Source of the DNA: Myxococcales bacterium
GTDB lineage: Bacteria > Myxococcota_A > Polyangia > Polyangiales > Houyiibacteriaceae
DNA: 64,000 nucleotides
Assembly (NCBI GenBank): GCA_024640845.1
Contig: JAHEEE010000013.1
Span: forward strand, 1-64,000
Direction of reading: 5' to 3'
The notes under the pieces are model-generated. The model had not been told where the DNA came from and searched no databases. It saw only the letters and a program-made list of their open reading frames with translations. This document shows positions 15,965 to 25,436 of this stretch, piece after piece. Each line of letters begins with the position of its first letter. Position 1 is the first letter of the stretch. A program made the translations under genes and the position numbers.

Positions 15965-18748
15965 ATGAGCGCACGATCCGACGAGATGCCAAAGCAGTAC
16001 TCGCCGACCGAAGCGGAATCACGCTGGTACGAGTTCTGGGAGAAGTCAGGGTTCTTCGCAGCGTCTGAAGATCCGGAAGACCGGCGGCCGACCTATACGC
16101 TGGCAATTCCGCCCCCCAACGTCACCGGGTCTCTCCACATGGGGCACGCATGCCGAACGACCTTCGAGGACGTGCTGTGCCGCCACAAGCGAATGCAAGG
16201 CTACAACACGCTTTGGGTTCCCGGAATCGACCATGCGGGGATTGCGACGCAGGTCGTCGTCGAGCGGCAGCTCAAGAAAGAGGGGCTGACCCGCCACGAC
16301 CTCGGCCGCGAGAAGTTCATCGAGCGGGTGTGGCAGTGGAAGGAGGAGTCGGGCGGCAGGATCCTCCAGCAGCTTCGAAAGATGGGCGCCTCGTGTGACT
16401 GGACCCGAACCAAGTTCACGATGGACCCAGACATGGTTCGCGCGGTCCGCGAAGCGTTCGTGCGACTCTACGAGGAAGGTCTGATCTATCGTGACACGCG
16501 CTTGGTCAACTGGGACGTCGAGTCGCAGACCGTGTTGTCGGACCTCGAGGTCGAGCAGGAAGAAAACGTCGAAGGCGCGATGTTCGACTTCGCCTACCCG
16601 CTAGCTGACGGCAACGGCGAAGTCGTGGTGTCGACCACGCGCCCGGAAACGATGCTCGGCGATACCGCGGTTGCGATCCATCCCGACGACGCGCGCTATC
16701 GCCACCTGCACGGCAAGTACGTTCGACATCCCTTCGTGGACCGGTTGATTCCGATCATCCTCGATGCCGAGCTAGTCGACCCGGAGTTCGGTACGGGGGT
16801 CGTGAAAGTGACGCCAGCGCATGATCCGAACGACTTCGCGACGGGCAAGCGCCACGGCCTGGAAGAGATCAACATCCTGAATCTCGATGGCACCCTCAAC
16901 GCCAATGCTGGGCCCTTCCAAGGGCTCGACCGATTCGAGGGTCGCAAGGCCGTCGAGATCGAGCTCGGCAATCGCGGGCTCGCGCGCGGCGCAAAGAAGC
17001 ACATGATGACCCTGCCGCGTTCGCAGCGGTCGGGAACTATCGTCGAGCCGATGATCTCGACGCAATGGTTCGCGAAGATGGCCCCCCTCGCCGCGCCTGC
17101 GATCAAAGCGGTCGAGGACGGCACGATTCAGGTGCTGCCGCCCGAGTGGACGAAGACCTACTTTCATTGGCTCCGAAACATCCAAGACTGGTGCATCTCG
17201 CGCCAACTCTGGTGGGGGCATCCGATTCCCGCCTGGTACTGCGATGACTGCGATCACGTGACGGTTTCCCGTGAGGATGCAAGCGTCTGCGAGGGCTGCG
17301 GCGGCGCCTCGATTCGGCAAGATGAAGACGTGCTCGATACTTGGTTCAGCTCCGGGCTGTGGCCGTTTTCGACCCTTGGTTGGCCGGACAAGACCATCGC
17401 GCTCGAGCGCTTCTACCCGACACAGGACATGGAGACCGGGTATGACATCCTATTCTTCTGGGTCGCGCGGATGATCATGATGGGCCTTCACTTCATGGGT
17501 GAGGTGCCCTTCACTCGGGTGTTGCTCGCGGGGCTCGTGACGGACGAGCGGGGCGAGAAGATGAGCAAGGTGAAGGGCAATGTCGTCGATCCGTTAGACG
17601 TCATCTACGGGGCGACCGGAGAGGAGCTCCTGGCGAAGGCCGAAAAGGCAGGCGCGAAGAAGTCCGGCCTCAAATACCTGAAGTCGACCTACCCGGACGG
17701 GTTCGTTGCGTACGGGGCAGACGCACTGCGTATGACGCTACTCAGCTACTCACCGCAGTCGCGCCGCATTGCGCTTTCGATCAAACGCATCGAGGGGTAT
17801 CGGAACTTCGCCAACAAGCTCTGGAACGCGTCCCGCTACGCGCTGATGCGGCTCGAGGGTTCGGCTACGCGGGCCTCCCAGCAGTGTCCGCAGCCGAAGG
17901 CACTCGCCAACCGGTGGGCCTTGTCGCGGCTCTATCACGCGCTCGACGTCGCCTCGACGGGGATCGACGCGTACCGCCTCGATGAGGCGTCCGGCGCGCT
18001 CTACCACTTCGTGTGGGACGAGTTCTGCGATTGGTACCTGGAGGTCAGCAAGCCCGCACTCGACAGCGGGGACGCAGCGTTGGTCGCGGAGACCGAGGCG
18101 ACGCTGGCACATGTTCTCGAGACCGTGCTCCGCGCGCTCCATCCAATGATGCCTCACATCACAGAGGAGATCTGGCAGCGCATTCCCAAGTGGGACGGCG
18201 CCGCAAAGAGCATCATGATCAGCCGCTTTCCCTCGGCCCTCGTAGACGCGAGAATCGACAGGATCGCTCAGCGCGACTTCGAAGTGGTCCAGGCCTTCGT
18301 CGGGAGCATACGAACGATCCGCGCCGAGCACGATGTCCCGAAAAGCCATCCGATGCCGGTCCACTGGCACACCAGCGACGAAGACAAGCGCTCCGTCTTG
18401 GATGCCGAAAGGTTCACCATCGAAACGCTCGCTCGGTGCCAGATGCGTTTCGAAGCGGACGCGAGCAAGCTCGACGACCCGGGCGCGCACTTCGAGAACG
18501 CGGCGGTCTTCCTCAATCCGGGCGTCCGTGCAGCGGTGCCGGGGGTGATCGATGCAGGCAAAGAGAGGGATCGCTTGCAGCGCGATCTGAAGAAGCTGGA
18601 AAAGGAGCTTGGCGCCGTCGAGAAGAAGCTCGGCAACCCGAGCTTCGTCGACCGGGCCCCCGAGGCCGTGGTAGAAAAGTCGAAACGGGACGCATCACGA
18701 CTACGAGAGAAGCGCGACCGCCTCGAGGCCGCGCTGCGTAGTCTATGA
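15965..18748 (+). CDS. valS: valyl-tRNA synthetase
   Basis: Class I aminoacyl-tRNA synthetase charging tRNA-Val, 927 residues, normal for the family. The HIGH signature appears as HMGH at 58-61 within PPPNVTGSLHMGH, and the KMSKS loop as KMSK at 532-535 followed by Val. The CP1 editing domain lies between them (TTRPETMLGDTAVAIHP). The anticodon-binding domain carries the LWNASRYALM segment, and the C-terminal 70 residues form the coiled-coil arm that clamps the tRNA elbow, rich in Lys, Glu and Leu. Either ATG 15965 or ATG 15986 could be the start; neither has a strong ribosome site. The next gene begins 7 bases after its stop, so the two are probably co-transcribed. Confidence 0.97.
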   Translation: MSARSDEMPKQYSPTEAESRWYEFWEKSGFFAASEDPEDRRPTYTLAIPPPNVTGSLHMGHACRTTFEDVLCRHKRMQGYNTLWVPGIDHAGIATQVVVERQLKKEGLTRHDLGREKFIERVWQWKEESGGRILQQLRKMGASCDWTRTKFTMDPDMVRAVREAFVRLYEEGLIYRDTRLVNWDVESQTVLSDLEVEQEENVEGAMFDFAYPLADGNGEVVVSTTRPETMLGDTAVAIHPDDARYRHLHGKYVRHPFVDRLIPIILDAELVDPEFGTGVVKVTPAHDPNDFATGKRHGLEEINILNLDGTLNANAGPFQGLDRFEGRKAVEIELGNRGLARGAKKHMMTLPRSQRSGTIVEPMISTQWFAKMAPLAAPAIKAVEDGTIQVLPPEWTKTYFHWLRNIQDWCISRQLWWGHPIPAWYCDDCDHVTVSREDASVCEGCGGASIRQDEDVLDTWFSSGLWPFSTLGWPDKTIALERFYPTQDMETGYDILFFWVARMIMMGLHFMGEVPFTRVLLAGLVTDERGEKMSKVKGNVVDPLDVIYGATGEELLAKAEKAGAKKSGLKYLKSTYPDGFVAYGADALRMTLLSYSPQSRRIALSIKRIEGYRNFANKLWNASRYALMRLEGSATRASQQCPQPKALANRWALSRLYHALDVASTGIDAYRLDEASGALYHFVWDEFCDWYLEVSKPALDSGDAALVAETEATLAHVLETVLRALHPMMPHITEEIWQRIPKWDGAAKSIMISRFPSALVDARIDRIAQRDFEVVQAFVGSIRTIRAEHDVPKSHPMPVHWHTSDEDKRSVLDAERFTIETLARCQMRFEADASKLDDPGAHFENAAVFLNPGVRAAVPGVIDAGKERDRLQRDLKKLEKELGAVEKKLGNPSFVDRAPEAVVEKSKRDASRLREKRDRLEAALRSL

Positions 18749-18755
18749 GGAAACC

Positions 18756-20213
18756 TTGAGCACACCTCGTACAGAGCCGACGCCGCCAACGCCAAAGCCG
18801 CTCTGTGTCGACCTGGACGGCACGCTCGTCGCGACCGACGTCACCCTCGAGGGGTTGATCGCGTTTCTCAAAGCAGCGCCGTGGAAATTGTTCTCCTTGT
18901 TGGCGGCCCTGATGAGCGGTCGACCCGCGCTCAAGCGATACCTCGCCCACCACGTCACTATCGATGCATCGACGTTGCCATATCGGCCCCGCGTGCTCGG
19001 GGAAATGCGTCGGGCGCGCGCGGACGGTCGGCAGGTCTTGCTGATCACCGCGTCCGATCAGAGCGTTGCGGACGCGGTTGGGGCGCATGTCGACCTGATC
19101 GACGAGGCGATCGGGACGCACAGCGAGATCAACCTCAAGGGCCGCCACAAGGCCGAATATCTGTTGTCGCGATTTGGCGCAAAAGGCTTCCAGTATCTCG
19201 GAGACTCGTCCGCGGACCTCCCCGTCTGGGACGCGGCCGGAGAGGCCGTCATGGTCGCGCCGAGCGCACGTACGCAGCGGCGGGCGGAGCGGTCCGTGCC
19301 GAACGCCAGGGTCCTGGTGGAGCGGCCCAACAAGGCGAGAGCAGCGATCAAGGAGCTTCGGCCTCACCAATGGGCGAAGAACGTCCTGCTGTTCGTTCCG
19401 CTTTACTTTGCACATCAGTACACGAATCTCGATCTGGTCTTTCGCGCGCTGATGGCTTTCTTCTCGTTTAGCTTCGCCGCGTCCTCGATTTACGTTCTCA
19501 ACGACTTGGTCGACCTGCCTGCCGATAGGCTGCATCGGAGCAAACGCAATCGTCCGCTCGCGGCCGGCACCATATCCATCGCGAACGGAGTGGTGCTCTC
19601 AGCTGCCGCGCTGATCGTTTCGATCGTGCTCGCGATCCTCTTCGTGAGCCCCCGATTCATCTGGGTCGTGCTGGGGTACGTCGCCCTCACCACGGCGTAT
19701 TCGTTCTTTCTCAAGCAAAAGATGATCATCGACGTGCTTACGCTCGCGTCGTTGTTCACGTATCGCGTGATGGCTGGCGGCGTCGCCGTCAGCGTACCCC
19801 TCTCCGAGTGGCTGCTCGCGTTTTCGATCTTCTTCTTTACCAGCCTCGCGTTCGTGAAGCGTTACTCCGAATTGATTCAGGCCAAGGCAGACGGCCGCAT
19901 GTCGATCAAAGGGCGCAACTACGTGCCCGCGGACATGCCGATCATCGTGGCCGCCGGGCTCTCTTCGGGCTTGCTCGCGGTCTTGGTCTTCGCCCTCTAC
20001 ATCAACACCCCCGCGATCACCGGGTACTATCCGAGGTCCCAAGTGTTGTGGGGTATCTGTCTGGTCTTGGTCTACTGGATCATGCGAATCTGGTTCCTGG
20101 CTGCTCGTGACAAGATGCACGACGACCCGGTGCTGTTCGCGGTAAAGGACCGGATTAGCCTTTTTGCGGGGGTGCTCGTGGTCGCGTGCCTGTTCGCCGC
20201 CCGCTACACCTAA
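18756..20213 (+). CDS. HAD phosphatase-like domain fused to UbiA family prenyltransferase
   Basis: A 485-residue two-domain membrane protein. Residues 15-190 form a HAD-like domain with motif I VDLDGTLVATD (Asp19, Asp21), a TASD motif II and the GDSSADLPVW motif IV. Residues 200-485 are a polytopic UbiA-type domain with about nine helices, the Asp-rich NDLVDLPADRLHRSKRNRPL motif and a second, weaker site near SFFLKQKMIIDVL. UbiA enzymes join a polyprenyl diphosphate to an acceptor. The closest well-known group with this look is decaprenyl-phosphate phosphoribosyltransferase, which may be accompanied by HAD domains, but the acceptor here is unknown. TTG 18756 is used, with TGAGG about 5 bases upstream overlapping the valS stop. 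It ends one base before the convergent methyltransferase gene. Confidence 0.85.
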   Translation: MSTPRTEPTPPTPKPLCVDLDGTLVATDVTLEGLIAFLKAAPWKLFSLLAALMSGRPALKRYLAHHVTIDASTLPYRPRVLGEMRRARADGRQVLLITASDQSVADAVGAHVDLIDEAIGTHSEINLKGRHKAEYLLSRFGAKGFQYLGDSSADLPVWDAAGEAVMVAPSARTQRRAERSVPNARVLVERPNKARAAIKELRPHQWAKNVLLFVPLYFAHQYTNLDLVFRALMAFFSFSFAASSIYVLNDLVDLPADRLHRSKRNRPLAAGTISIANGVVLSAAALIVSIVLAILFVSPRFIWVVLGYVALTTAYSFFLKQKMIIDVLTLASLFTYRVMAGGVAVSVPLSEWLLAFSIFFFTSLAFVKRYSELIQAKADGRMSIKGRNYVPADMPIIVAAGLSSGLLAVLVFALYINTPAITGYYPRSQVLWGICLVLVYWIMRIWFLAARDKMHDDPVLFAVKDRISLFAGVLVVACLFAARYT

Positions 20214-20214
20214 C

Positions 20215-20763
20215 TCAGAACAGCTCCATCTGACCCGGTTGGAGGACGCCTTCGTGGAGGCGGATCCCCTCGAGCTCGAGCAGGGCCTGTTTTCGGGCGA
20301 TACCTCCCCCGTATCCGCCGAGGTGGTGTCCCGCCTCGACGACTCGATGGCAGGGGACGATAATCGGCACGGGGTTGACGTGGTTCGCCTGCCCGACCGC
20401 GCGCATTGCGCGGGGTGACTGGATCTCTTGCGCGATGCCGCCGTAGGTGCGGACCTGGCCCCATGGAATGGCACGAAGTGCTGTCCAGACGCGAAGCTGG
20501 AACTCCGTGCCGCGGAGATCGAGCGGCACCTCGCCGAAGTCCTCCGGCTCTCCGTCGAAATAGCGCGAGAGCGGCTCTGCGTAGACCGTCGGAACGGGCG
20601 CCTCGTCCGCGAGGATGTCCTCGAGGCGATCGAAGGAGATCCGCAGGACCCCGCGGTTGCTCCAAGCGAGCCAGAGCGTCCCGAGCCGCCGCGCCTCGAA
20701 GGTTCCCCACCCCGTCGCCGGTTCCAGGTGCGTCGAGTCCCCGGTGCCGCCTTCCGTCGTCAT
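20215..20763 (-). CDS. ogt: methylated-DNA--protein-cysteine S-methyltransferase
   Basis: Suicide DNA-repair protein that takes the methyl group from O6-methylguanine. The 182-residue product has an N-terminal ribonuclease-H-like half and the conserved C-terminal half. The latter shows GTEFQLRVWTALRAIPWG, the arginine-finger helix RAMRAVGQANHVNP, and the active site VPCHRVV with acceptor Cys138, followed by LGGYGGG. Length and motifs match stand-alone Ogt/AGT rather than the two-domain Ada regulator, because no AraC domain is present. It is divergent from the alpha-glucosidase gene and convergent with the UbiA fusion gene one base away. Dimeric zinc or alkyl-damage regulation cannot be judged. 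Confidence 0.93.
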   Translation of the reverse strand: MTTEGGTGDSTHLEPATGWGTFEARRLGTLWLAWSNRGVLRISFDRLEDILADEAPVPTVYAEPLSRYFDGEPEDFGEVPLDLRGTEFQLRVWTALRAIPWGQVRTYGGIAQEIQSPRAMRAVGQANHVNPVPIIVPCHRVVEAGHHLGGYGGGIARKQALLELEGIRLHEGVLQPGQMELF

Positions 20764-20920
20764 GGTTGGATGGCTCCTGACATCGTGTGTTCAATTGCAC
20801 GCGGATCGAGGCTTGCACAAGCGCAAACGGCCCGGACGGCTTCGGCGGTGGGGTTGGGCTCGTGGCGTGGTGTGCTTTAGTTAGTGTCCACCCGCCCACC
20901 CCCACCGCGTAATCCTCCCT

Positions 20921-20951
20921 GCGCGCCGGGCTTCGCCCTTTGGGCTCGCGC
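20921..20951. repeat. GC-rich nested inverted repeat in the ogt/alpha-glucosidase intergenic region
   Basis: The 212-bp gap between ogt and the alpha-glucosidase gene holds one clear structure. GCGCG (20921-20925) pairs with CGCGC (20947-20951). Between them two alternative 4-bp stems, GGGC/GCCC and GCCC/GGGC, share the middle GCCC, so two hairpins compete. There is no T tract on either side, so it does not look like an intrinsic terminator. Nothing else is recognised in the gap. Confidence 0.35.
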
Positions 20952-20975
20952 AGTGAGTGCGCTACGTTTCGCTGA

Positions 20976-23027
20976 ATGATCACGTCCCAGCAGGATCCCG
21001 GGCTTCTCGGTGACCGAGTGGCCCGCTTCATCCCCCCCGACGTCGACCCGGCCTCCCTCCCCCGCTCCTTCGCGCTCGTCGAGCCCCTTCCCCCCCTTGG
21101 ACCAGTTCCCGATTCGTGGCGAGTCGTGCCTATCTACACGCGGGAAACACGCGGTCACCTTGCCACCATCCGGCTCGACCCCGACACGAGCCTCTATGGC
21201 ACCGGCGAAGTCGCCGGCCCGCTCCTTCGCAATGGCTTCGTCACCGAGGTCTGGGCGACACAGCCGTTTCGAATCGAGGCCGATGGTACGCCGGTTTCGA
21301 ACTACGATGAACGCTCGAAGAGCCTCTATCAAGCGCATCCGTGGGTTCTCGCGGTGCGGGCGGATGGGAGCGCGTTTGGCGTCCTAGCCGACACGACGTA
21401 CCGGCTCGAGATCGACTTGCGCGAGGACGTGCGTCTCCGCTCCGCGGAGCCGTTCCCAATCATCGTCATCGAAGGTGATTCGCCGCAGGAAGTCGTCGAG
21501 CGACTGTCAACGCTCACCGGTCGGATGGAACTGCCGCCGCGTTGGGCCCTCGGTTATCAGCAGTGCCGCTTCTCGTATTATCCGGACAGTCGTGTCCGCG
21601 AGCTCGCCGATGAGTTCCGAGCACGCCAGATTCCCTGCGACGTCATCTGGGTCGATATTCACTACATGGACGAATACAAAGTGTTCACCTTCGATCCCGA
21701 GGGTTTCCCCGATCCGAGTGGCACGAACGCGTATCTTCATGAACGCGGTTTCAAGACCGTGTGGATCCTCGACCCTGCTGTGAAGGTCGAAGACGGCTAC
21801 GGGGTTTACGAGGAAGGTGTCAAAGGAGAACACTTCCTTCGGGACGCCAGCGGCCGGGAGCACCACGAATGGACCTGGCCCGGCGACGCTGCGTTTCCCG
21901 ACTACACGCGGCCCGAGACGCGTGCCTGGTGGACCCGGCTGACGAAAGCTTTTCTAGAGCACGGGATGGACGGGGTATGGGTCGACCTCAACGAGCCGTC
22001 CCCGATCTTGCCGCATGGAGCCGAGCTTCCCGAGGACCTCCGCCATGCGGGCGGCGGAGAGATCGCCCCTGGATCCCACGCCCAATACCATAATATTTAC
22101 GGGATGTTGATGTCGAAAGCTACACTGGATGCGATGCGAGAAGCCCGCCCTTCGCGCCGCCCGTTCGTTCTCACGCGTTCCACCTACCTGGGTGGTCAGC
22201 GATATGCGGCGACGTGGACCGGGGACAATGTCGCGGATTGGAACCATCTGCATTGGTCCGTGCCGATGGTGCTCAATTTGGGGCTCTCGGGGCAGCCGAA
22301 CAGCGGCCCTGACATCGGTGGCTTTGCCGGTACCCCGACCCCGGAGTTGTTCGCGCGTTGGATCGGCGTCGGGGCACTGCTGCCCTTCTGCCGAACCCAC
22401 AATGCCCTCAAAGGCGATCAAGAACCATGGTCGTTCGGCGCTGAGGTCGAGGAGATCGCAAGGGTCGCGATCGCGCGGCGCTATCGATTGCTCCCCTACC
22501 TCTACACCGTCTTCTGGGAGGCGGCGAAGACGGGTCTTCCAGTCGCGCGACCCCTCTTTTTTGCGGATCCTGCGGATCCCGCGCTTCGCGACGAGGACCA
22601 CGCGTTTATGCTCGGAGGCGACCTCATGGTGCAGCCCGCGCTCGAGGAGCGAGCGGAGCACCCGTTCCCGATGCCGAAGGGTCAGTGGCGCGCATTCACG
22701 TTCGAGGGGCAAGCCGCAAGCGGCAACCGGGCGCTCCCTGTCCTCCGGCTCCGTCCGGGCGCGATTCTGCCCGTCGGTTCAGGCGGTCAGACTACCGAGG
22801 AAGCAGCTGAGGGTCCGCTGACTTTGTTCGTGTCGCTGGACGAGAATGGAAAGGCCGAAGGCCAGCTCTACGAAGACGACGGCGACGGTTTCGGATATGC
22901 CGCCGGGGACTACTTGCTGACCACGTACCAAGCGATCATGCGCAATGGCGAAGTCGAGGTTCGAGTCGAGCGGCGGCATGGTAGCCGTGCCGCGACGCCA
23001 CGTGAGACTCGAATTCGAGTGCTGTAG
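20976..23027 (+). CDS. glycoside hydrolase family 31 alpha-glucosidase
   Basis: Retaining alpha-glycosidase of family GH31, 683 residues, likely releasing glucose from alpha-glucosides such as maltooligosaccharides. It has the N-terminal beta-sandwich, then the (beta/alpha)8 barrel. The catalytic nucleophile is Asp337 in the GVWVDLNEPS signature and the acid/base is Asp417 in ATWTGDNVADW. Other family marks are the PPRWALGYQQCRFSYY barrel entry, a GFPDP loop and FCRTHNA before the C-terminal beta domains. There is no signal peptide, so it is predicted cytosolic. It lies beside the sucrose genes, converging with susA 9 bases away, which suggests but does not prove a shared role in storage-sugar turnover. 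Alpha-xylosidase activity is a less likely alternative. Confidence 0.92.
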   Translation: MITSQQDPGLLGDRVARFIPPDVDPASLPRSFALVEPLPPLGPVPDSWRVVPIYTRETRGHLATIRLDPDTSLYGTGEVAGPLLRNGFVTEVWATQPFRIEADGTPVSNYDERSKSLYQAHPWVLAVRADGSAFGVLADTTYRLEIDLREDVRLRSAEPFPIIVIEGDSPQEVVERLSTLTGRMELPPRWALGYQQCRFSYYPDSRVRELADEFRARQIPCDVIWVDIHYMDEYKVFTFDPEGFPDPSGTNAYLHERGFKTVWILDPAVKVEDGYGVYEEGVKGEHFLRDASGREHHEWTWPGDAAFPDYTRPETRAWWTRLTKAFLEHGMDGVWVDLNEPSPILPHGAELPEDLRHAGGGEIAPGSHAQYHNIYGMLMSKATLDAMREARPSRRPFVLTRSTYLGGQRYAATWTGDNVADWNHLHWSVPMVLNLGLSGQPNSGPDIGGFAGTPTPELFARWIGVGALLPFCRTHNALKGDQEPWSFGAEVEEIARVAIARRYRLLPYLYTVFWEAAKTGLPVARPLFFADPADPALRDEDHAFMLGGDLMVQPALEERAEHPFPMPKGQWRAFTFEGQAASGNRALPVLRLRPGAILPVGSGGQTTEEAAEGPLTLFVSLDENGKAEGQLYEDDGDGFGYAAGDYLLTTYQAIMRNGEVEVRVERRHGSRAATPRETRIRVL

Positions 23028-23036
23028 TGTTGCCGC

Positions 23037-25436
23037 CTAATGCTCGTGGTGCTCGAGCACCTTCTTCGCGAGCGGTCTCAGCATGAGGCCATAGAACATC
23101 TCGAGATAGCGCTGAGTCTCGTCGCGTTCGAGCGAGGAGATGTATCGCCAGAACCCATAAATCCGGGAAAGCTTCAAGAGCTTCGAGGCGTAGAGCGGCC
23201 AGTTGAAGCGCTCCTCAACCCGTTGGATCCCGCCCTTGGAAAGCCTCTCCCAGGTTTCGGGGTCCTCTTGGCAAGCCCGGAAGAAGTCGAGCATCTTCTG
23301 CGCCGACTCGTCGCCTTGCGTCGGATCGATGTGGAAGCCGGACTTCCCGTCCTCGATGATCTCGAGCGGACCGCCGTACCTCGTCGCAAACGTCGGGAGC
23401 CCGCTGCTCATCGACTCGACGACGGTGAGACCGAACGCCTCGAAGAGCGCGGGTTGGACGAACGCGCCGCGCTGGTCGGCCACGAAGCGGTACAGCTCGC
23501 CAACCTTGGTCTTGTCGGTCTGCATCTCAATCCAGCGGACTTGGCGCTCGAGATCGTACTCGTCGAGCAACCAGTGGGTTCGCTCGATTTGCTCGCGCTC
23601 GTCGCGGTCGTTCGACTCCTCGGGCCGCAGGCGCCCGCCGACGATCAGCAGATTCACCGCCTTGCGGAGCTCGTCGTTCTTCGCGTACCACTCGACCAAG
23701 CCCGCCATGTTCTTGATACGGTCGAGTCGGGACATCGCGAACAGCAGCGGCTTGCTCTCGTCTTCGAGGAGTCCTCGGTACGCGCATTCTGGGGAGCCAT
23801 AGACCATCGTTTCGATCTCGTCCCGGATCTCCTTCGGTCGATCGGCTTCCTCGAAATAAGGGAAAAACACCCGAGGATCGGCGCCGGGAGAGACGATGTT
23901 GAACTTCGGATCGAAGCAATCGATGCCAGAGAGGACCCGGTATAGCCTCGGAAGCGAGAACGAGCTGTAGCTCTCATACTGACCGACGCTCTCCGCGGTC
24001 CCGGCGATTTCCTGGTACGTGCTGGTGATGATGAAGTCTGCCGTGTTCATCGACATCAGGTCGGCCGTGAACTGCGCCGCAAAGTGGTGGTCCGCCTCGT
24101 GGTGCTGCCAGTGCAGATCGGAGAGGAGATACTTCGTCTTCTCGAGGGCGTGCGCGATGTTGCACTGCGTAACGCCGAGCCGGTGGGCGAGGACGCTCGC
24201 GACAAGGTTGCCGTCCGAGTAGTTGCCAATGACGAAATCGGGTCGCACTCCGCCGAGCTCGGCGAGCAACTCGCGCTCGGCGTCGATGGCATAGCGCTCC
24301 AAGTAGGGCCAAACCTCGAAGCGCGAGATCCACTGAGGGATGATCTCGCCGCCGTCGTAGGTGCGGAACGGCACCCTCAGGATCCGCGCGTTCTCGGTGC
24401 CGAGGACTGGTTCGATTCGTTGGTCGCACGTCGTGCCGTCGGCCTCGGGAATCAAACGGGTGAGAATGACGATCTGCGGCTCGATATCCAACCCCTGGTT
24501 GTGAATCGACTCGCGCATCTCGCGCTCGAGCGCGCGCACCTGGTCCAGGATGTAGACGATCTGTCCGCCCGTGTCGGGCTTGCCGAGCACGTTGGATTGG
24601 CCGAAGTAACCGTGCGGTGACAGAATCGCGATCGAGAAGATCATCGGCATGCGGGAGAGGAATGCTTCAAGATTCTTCGGCGATGGGGCCTCGAGAATGT
24701 CGAGCAGCAGGCCCATCGTTTCCCGAATCTGCGCCGGCGTCCGACCCCAGCCAGGTTCGAAGCCGAGACGGCGAAGCGCACGCCCCAAGTCATCACTTTC
24801 CGTCTCGTGGTCGCGGAGCAGCTCGACAGCCTTGTCGAGCGCTTCACGAAGATCGTCGATGTCTTGGAGTGTGCCGTTCAGCATCAGTTGCTGGCCATGC
24901 ACTTGGTGAACCTGCAGGAAGTCGAACAAAAGCTTCTGACCGCGGCCACCTTCCACGAAGAGTCGCCCCGACAAGTGCCTGTTCAGGAACTCGACGCCGC
25001 GTCCAATGCTGCGGACGTCCTTCAGTTTCGGGAAACCTCGCTCGAAGGGGCTGAGGTCGACCTCGAGGACGTAGCGCTCCCCAGGAGGGATGCCCGCCGC
25101 CAGCCGTTCTTTGATGTCGAGAAACTCGTTCACGCTGAGCTCGCGGCAGTGCATCTCCTCGGTGTGGACCTGTAGGTAGTGCCAGCGACCCACCCGCTCG
25201 CGCACCGCCAACGCGATGAACGGCTCGTCGACGACTGCTTCCTGCGTGTGGCGTATGATCCACCGCAGCTTCGTATCCTCGAGTGGCGCCGCGACTTCTG
25301 TGTCAGAGAATCTGTCGTACTCGTGCACCAGATCCGACCAAAGAAGGAACTGCCGCTCGAGTGCCTTCAGTCGCCTGAAGAAAAGGTAGGTGGGTGCGCG
25401 GTGCGAATATAAAAGATCTTCGAGCGTGCTGATCAT
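23037..25436 (-). CDS. susA: sucrose synthase (GT4 family)
   Basis: Reversibly converts sucrose plus NDP to NDP-glucose plus fructose in the cytosol. The 799-residue length is typical. Residues 1-260 are the sucrose-synthase-specific N-terminal regulatory region (including LRRLGFEPGWG and ETMGLLLDILEAPSP). The GT-B catalytic part starts at about 265 with HGYFGQSNVLGKPDTGG, the hallmark of this family, and continues through VIGNYSDGNLVA and CNIAHALEKTKY. It ends with the donor-binding E-x7-E pair in ALFEAFGLTVVES. The last 80 residues include the FWRYISSLERDETQRYLEMFY segment found in true sucrose synthases. Its ATG overlaps the stop of the upstream sucrose-phosphate synthase fusion gene as ATGA, and an AGGA site precedes it, so the two proteins are translationally coupled. 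Confidence 0.95.
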   Translation of the reverse strand: MISTLEDLLYSHRAPTYLFFRRLKALERQFLLWSDLVHEYDRFSDTEVAAPLEDTKLRWIIRHTQEAVVDEPFIALAVRERVGRWHYLQVHTEEMHCRELSVNEFLDIKERLAAGIPPGERYVLEVDLSPFERGFPKLKDVRSIGRGVEFLNRHLSGRLFVEGGRGQKLLFDFLQVHQVHGQQLMLNGTLQDIDDLREALDKAVELLRDHETESDDLGRALRRLGFEPGWGRTPAQIRETMGLLLDILEAPSPKNLEAFLSRMPMIFSIAILSPHGYFGQSNVLGKPDTGGQIVYILDQVRALEREMRESIHNQGLDIEPQIVILTRLIPEADGTTCDQRIEPVLGTENARILRVPFRTYDGGEIIPQWISRFEVWPYLERYAIDAERELLAELGGVRPDFVIGNYSDGNLVASVLAHRLGVTQCNIAHALEKTKYLLSDLHWQHHEADHHFAAQFTADLMSMNTADFIITSTYQEIAGTAESVGQYESYSSFSLPRLYRVLSGIDCFDPKFNIVSPGADPRVFFPYFEEADRPKEIRDEIETMVYGSPECAYRGLLEDESKPLLFAMSRLDRIKNMAGLVEWYAKNDELRKAVNLLIVGGRLRPEESNDRDEREQIERTHWLLDEYDLERQVRWIEMQTDKTKVGELYRFVADQRGAFVQPALFEAFGLTVVESMSSGLPTFATRYGGPLEIIEDGKSGFHIDPTQGDESAQKMLDFFRACQEDPETWERLSKGGIQRVEERFNWPLYASKLLKLSRIYGFWRYISSLERDETQRYLEMFYGLMLRPLAKKVLEHHEH

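Noticed and set aside
20921-20951. Calling the GC-rich hairpin an intrinsic terminator
   Set aside because: No T tract follows on either strand and it lies between two divergent gene starts.
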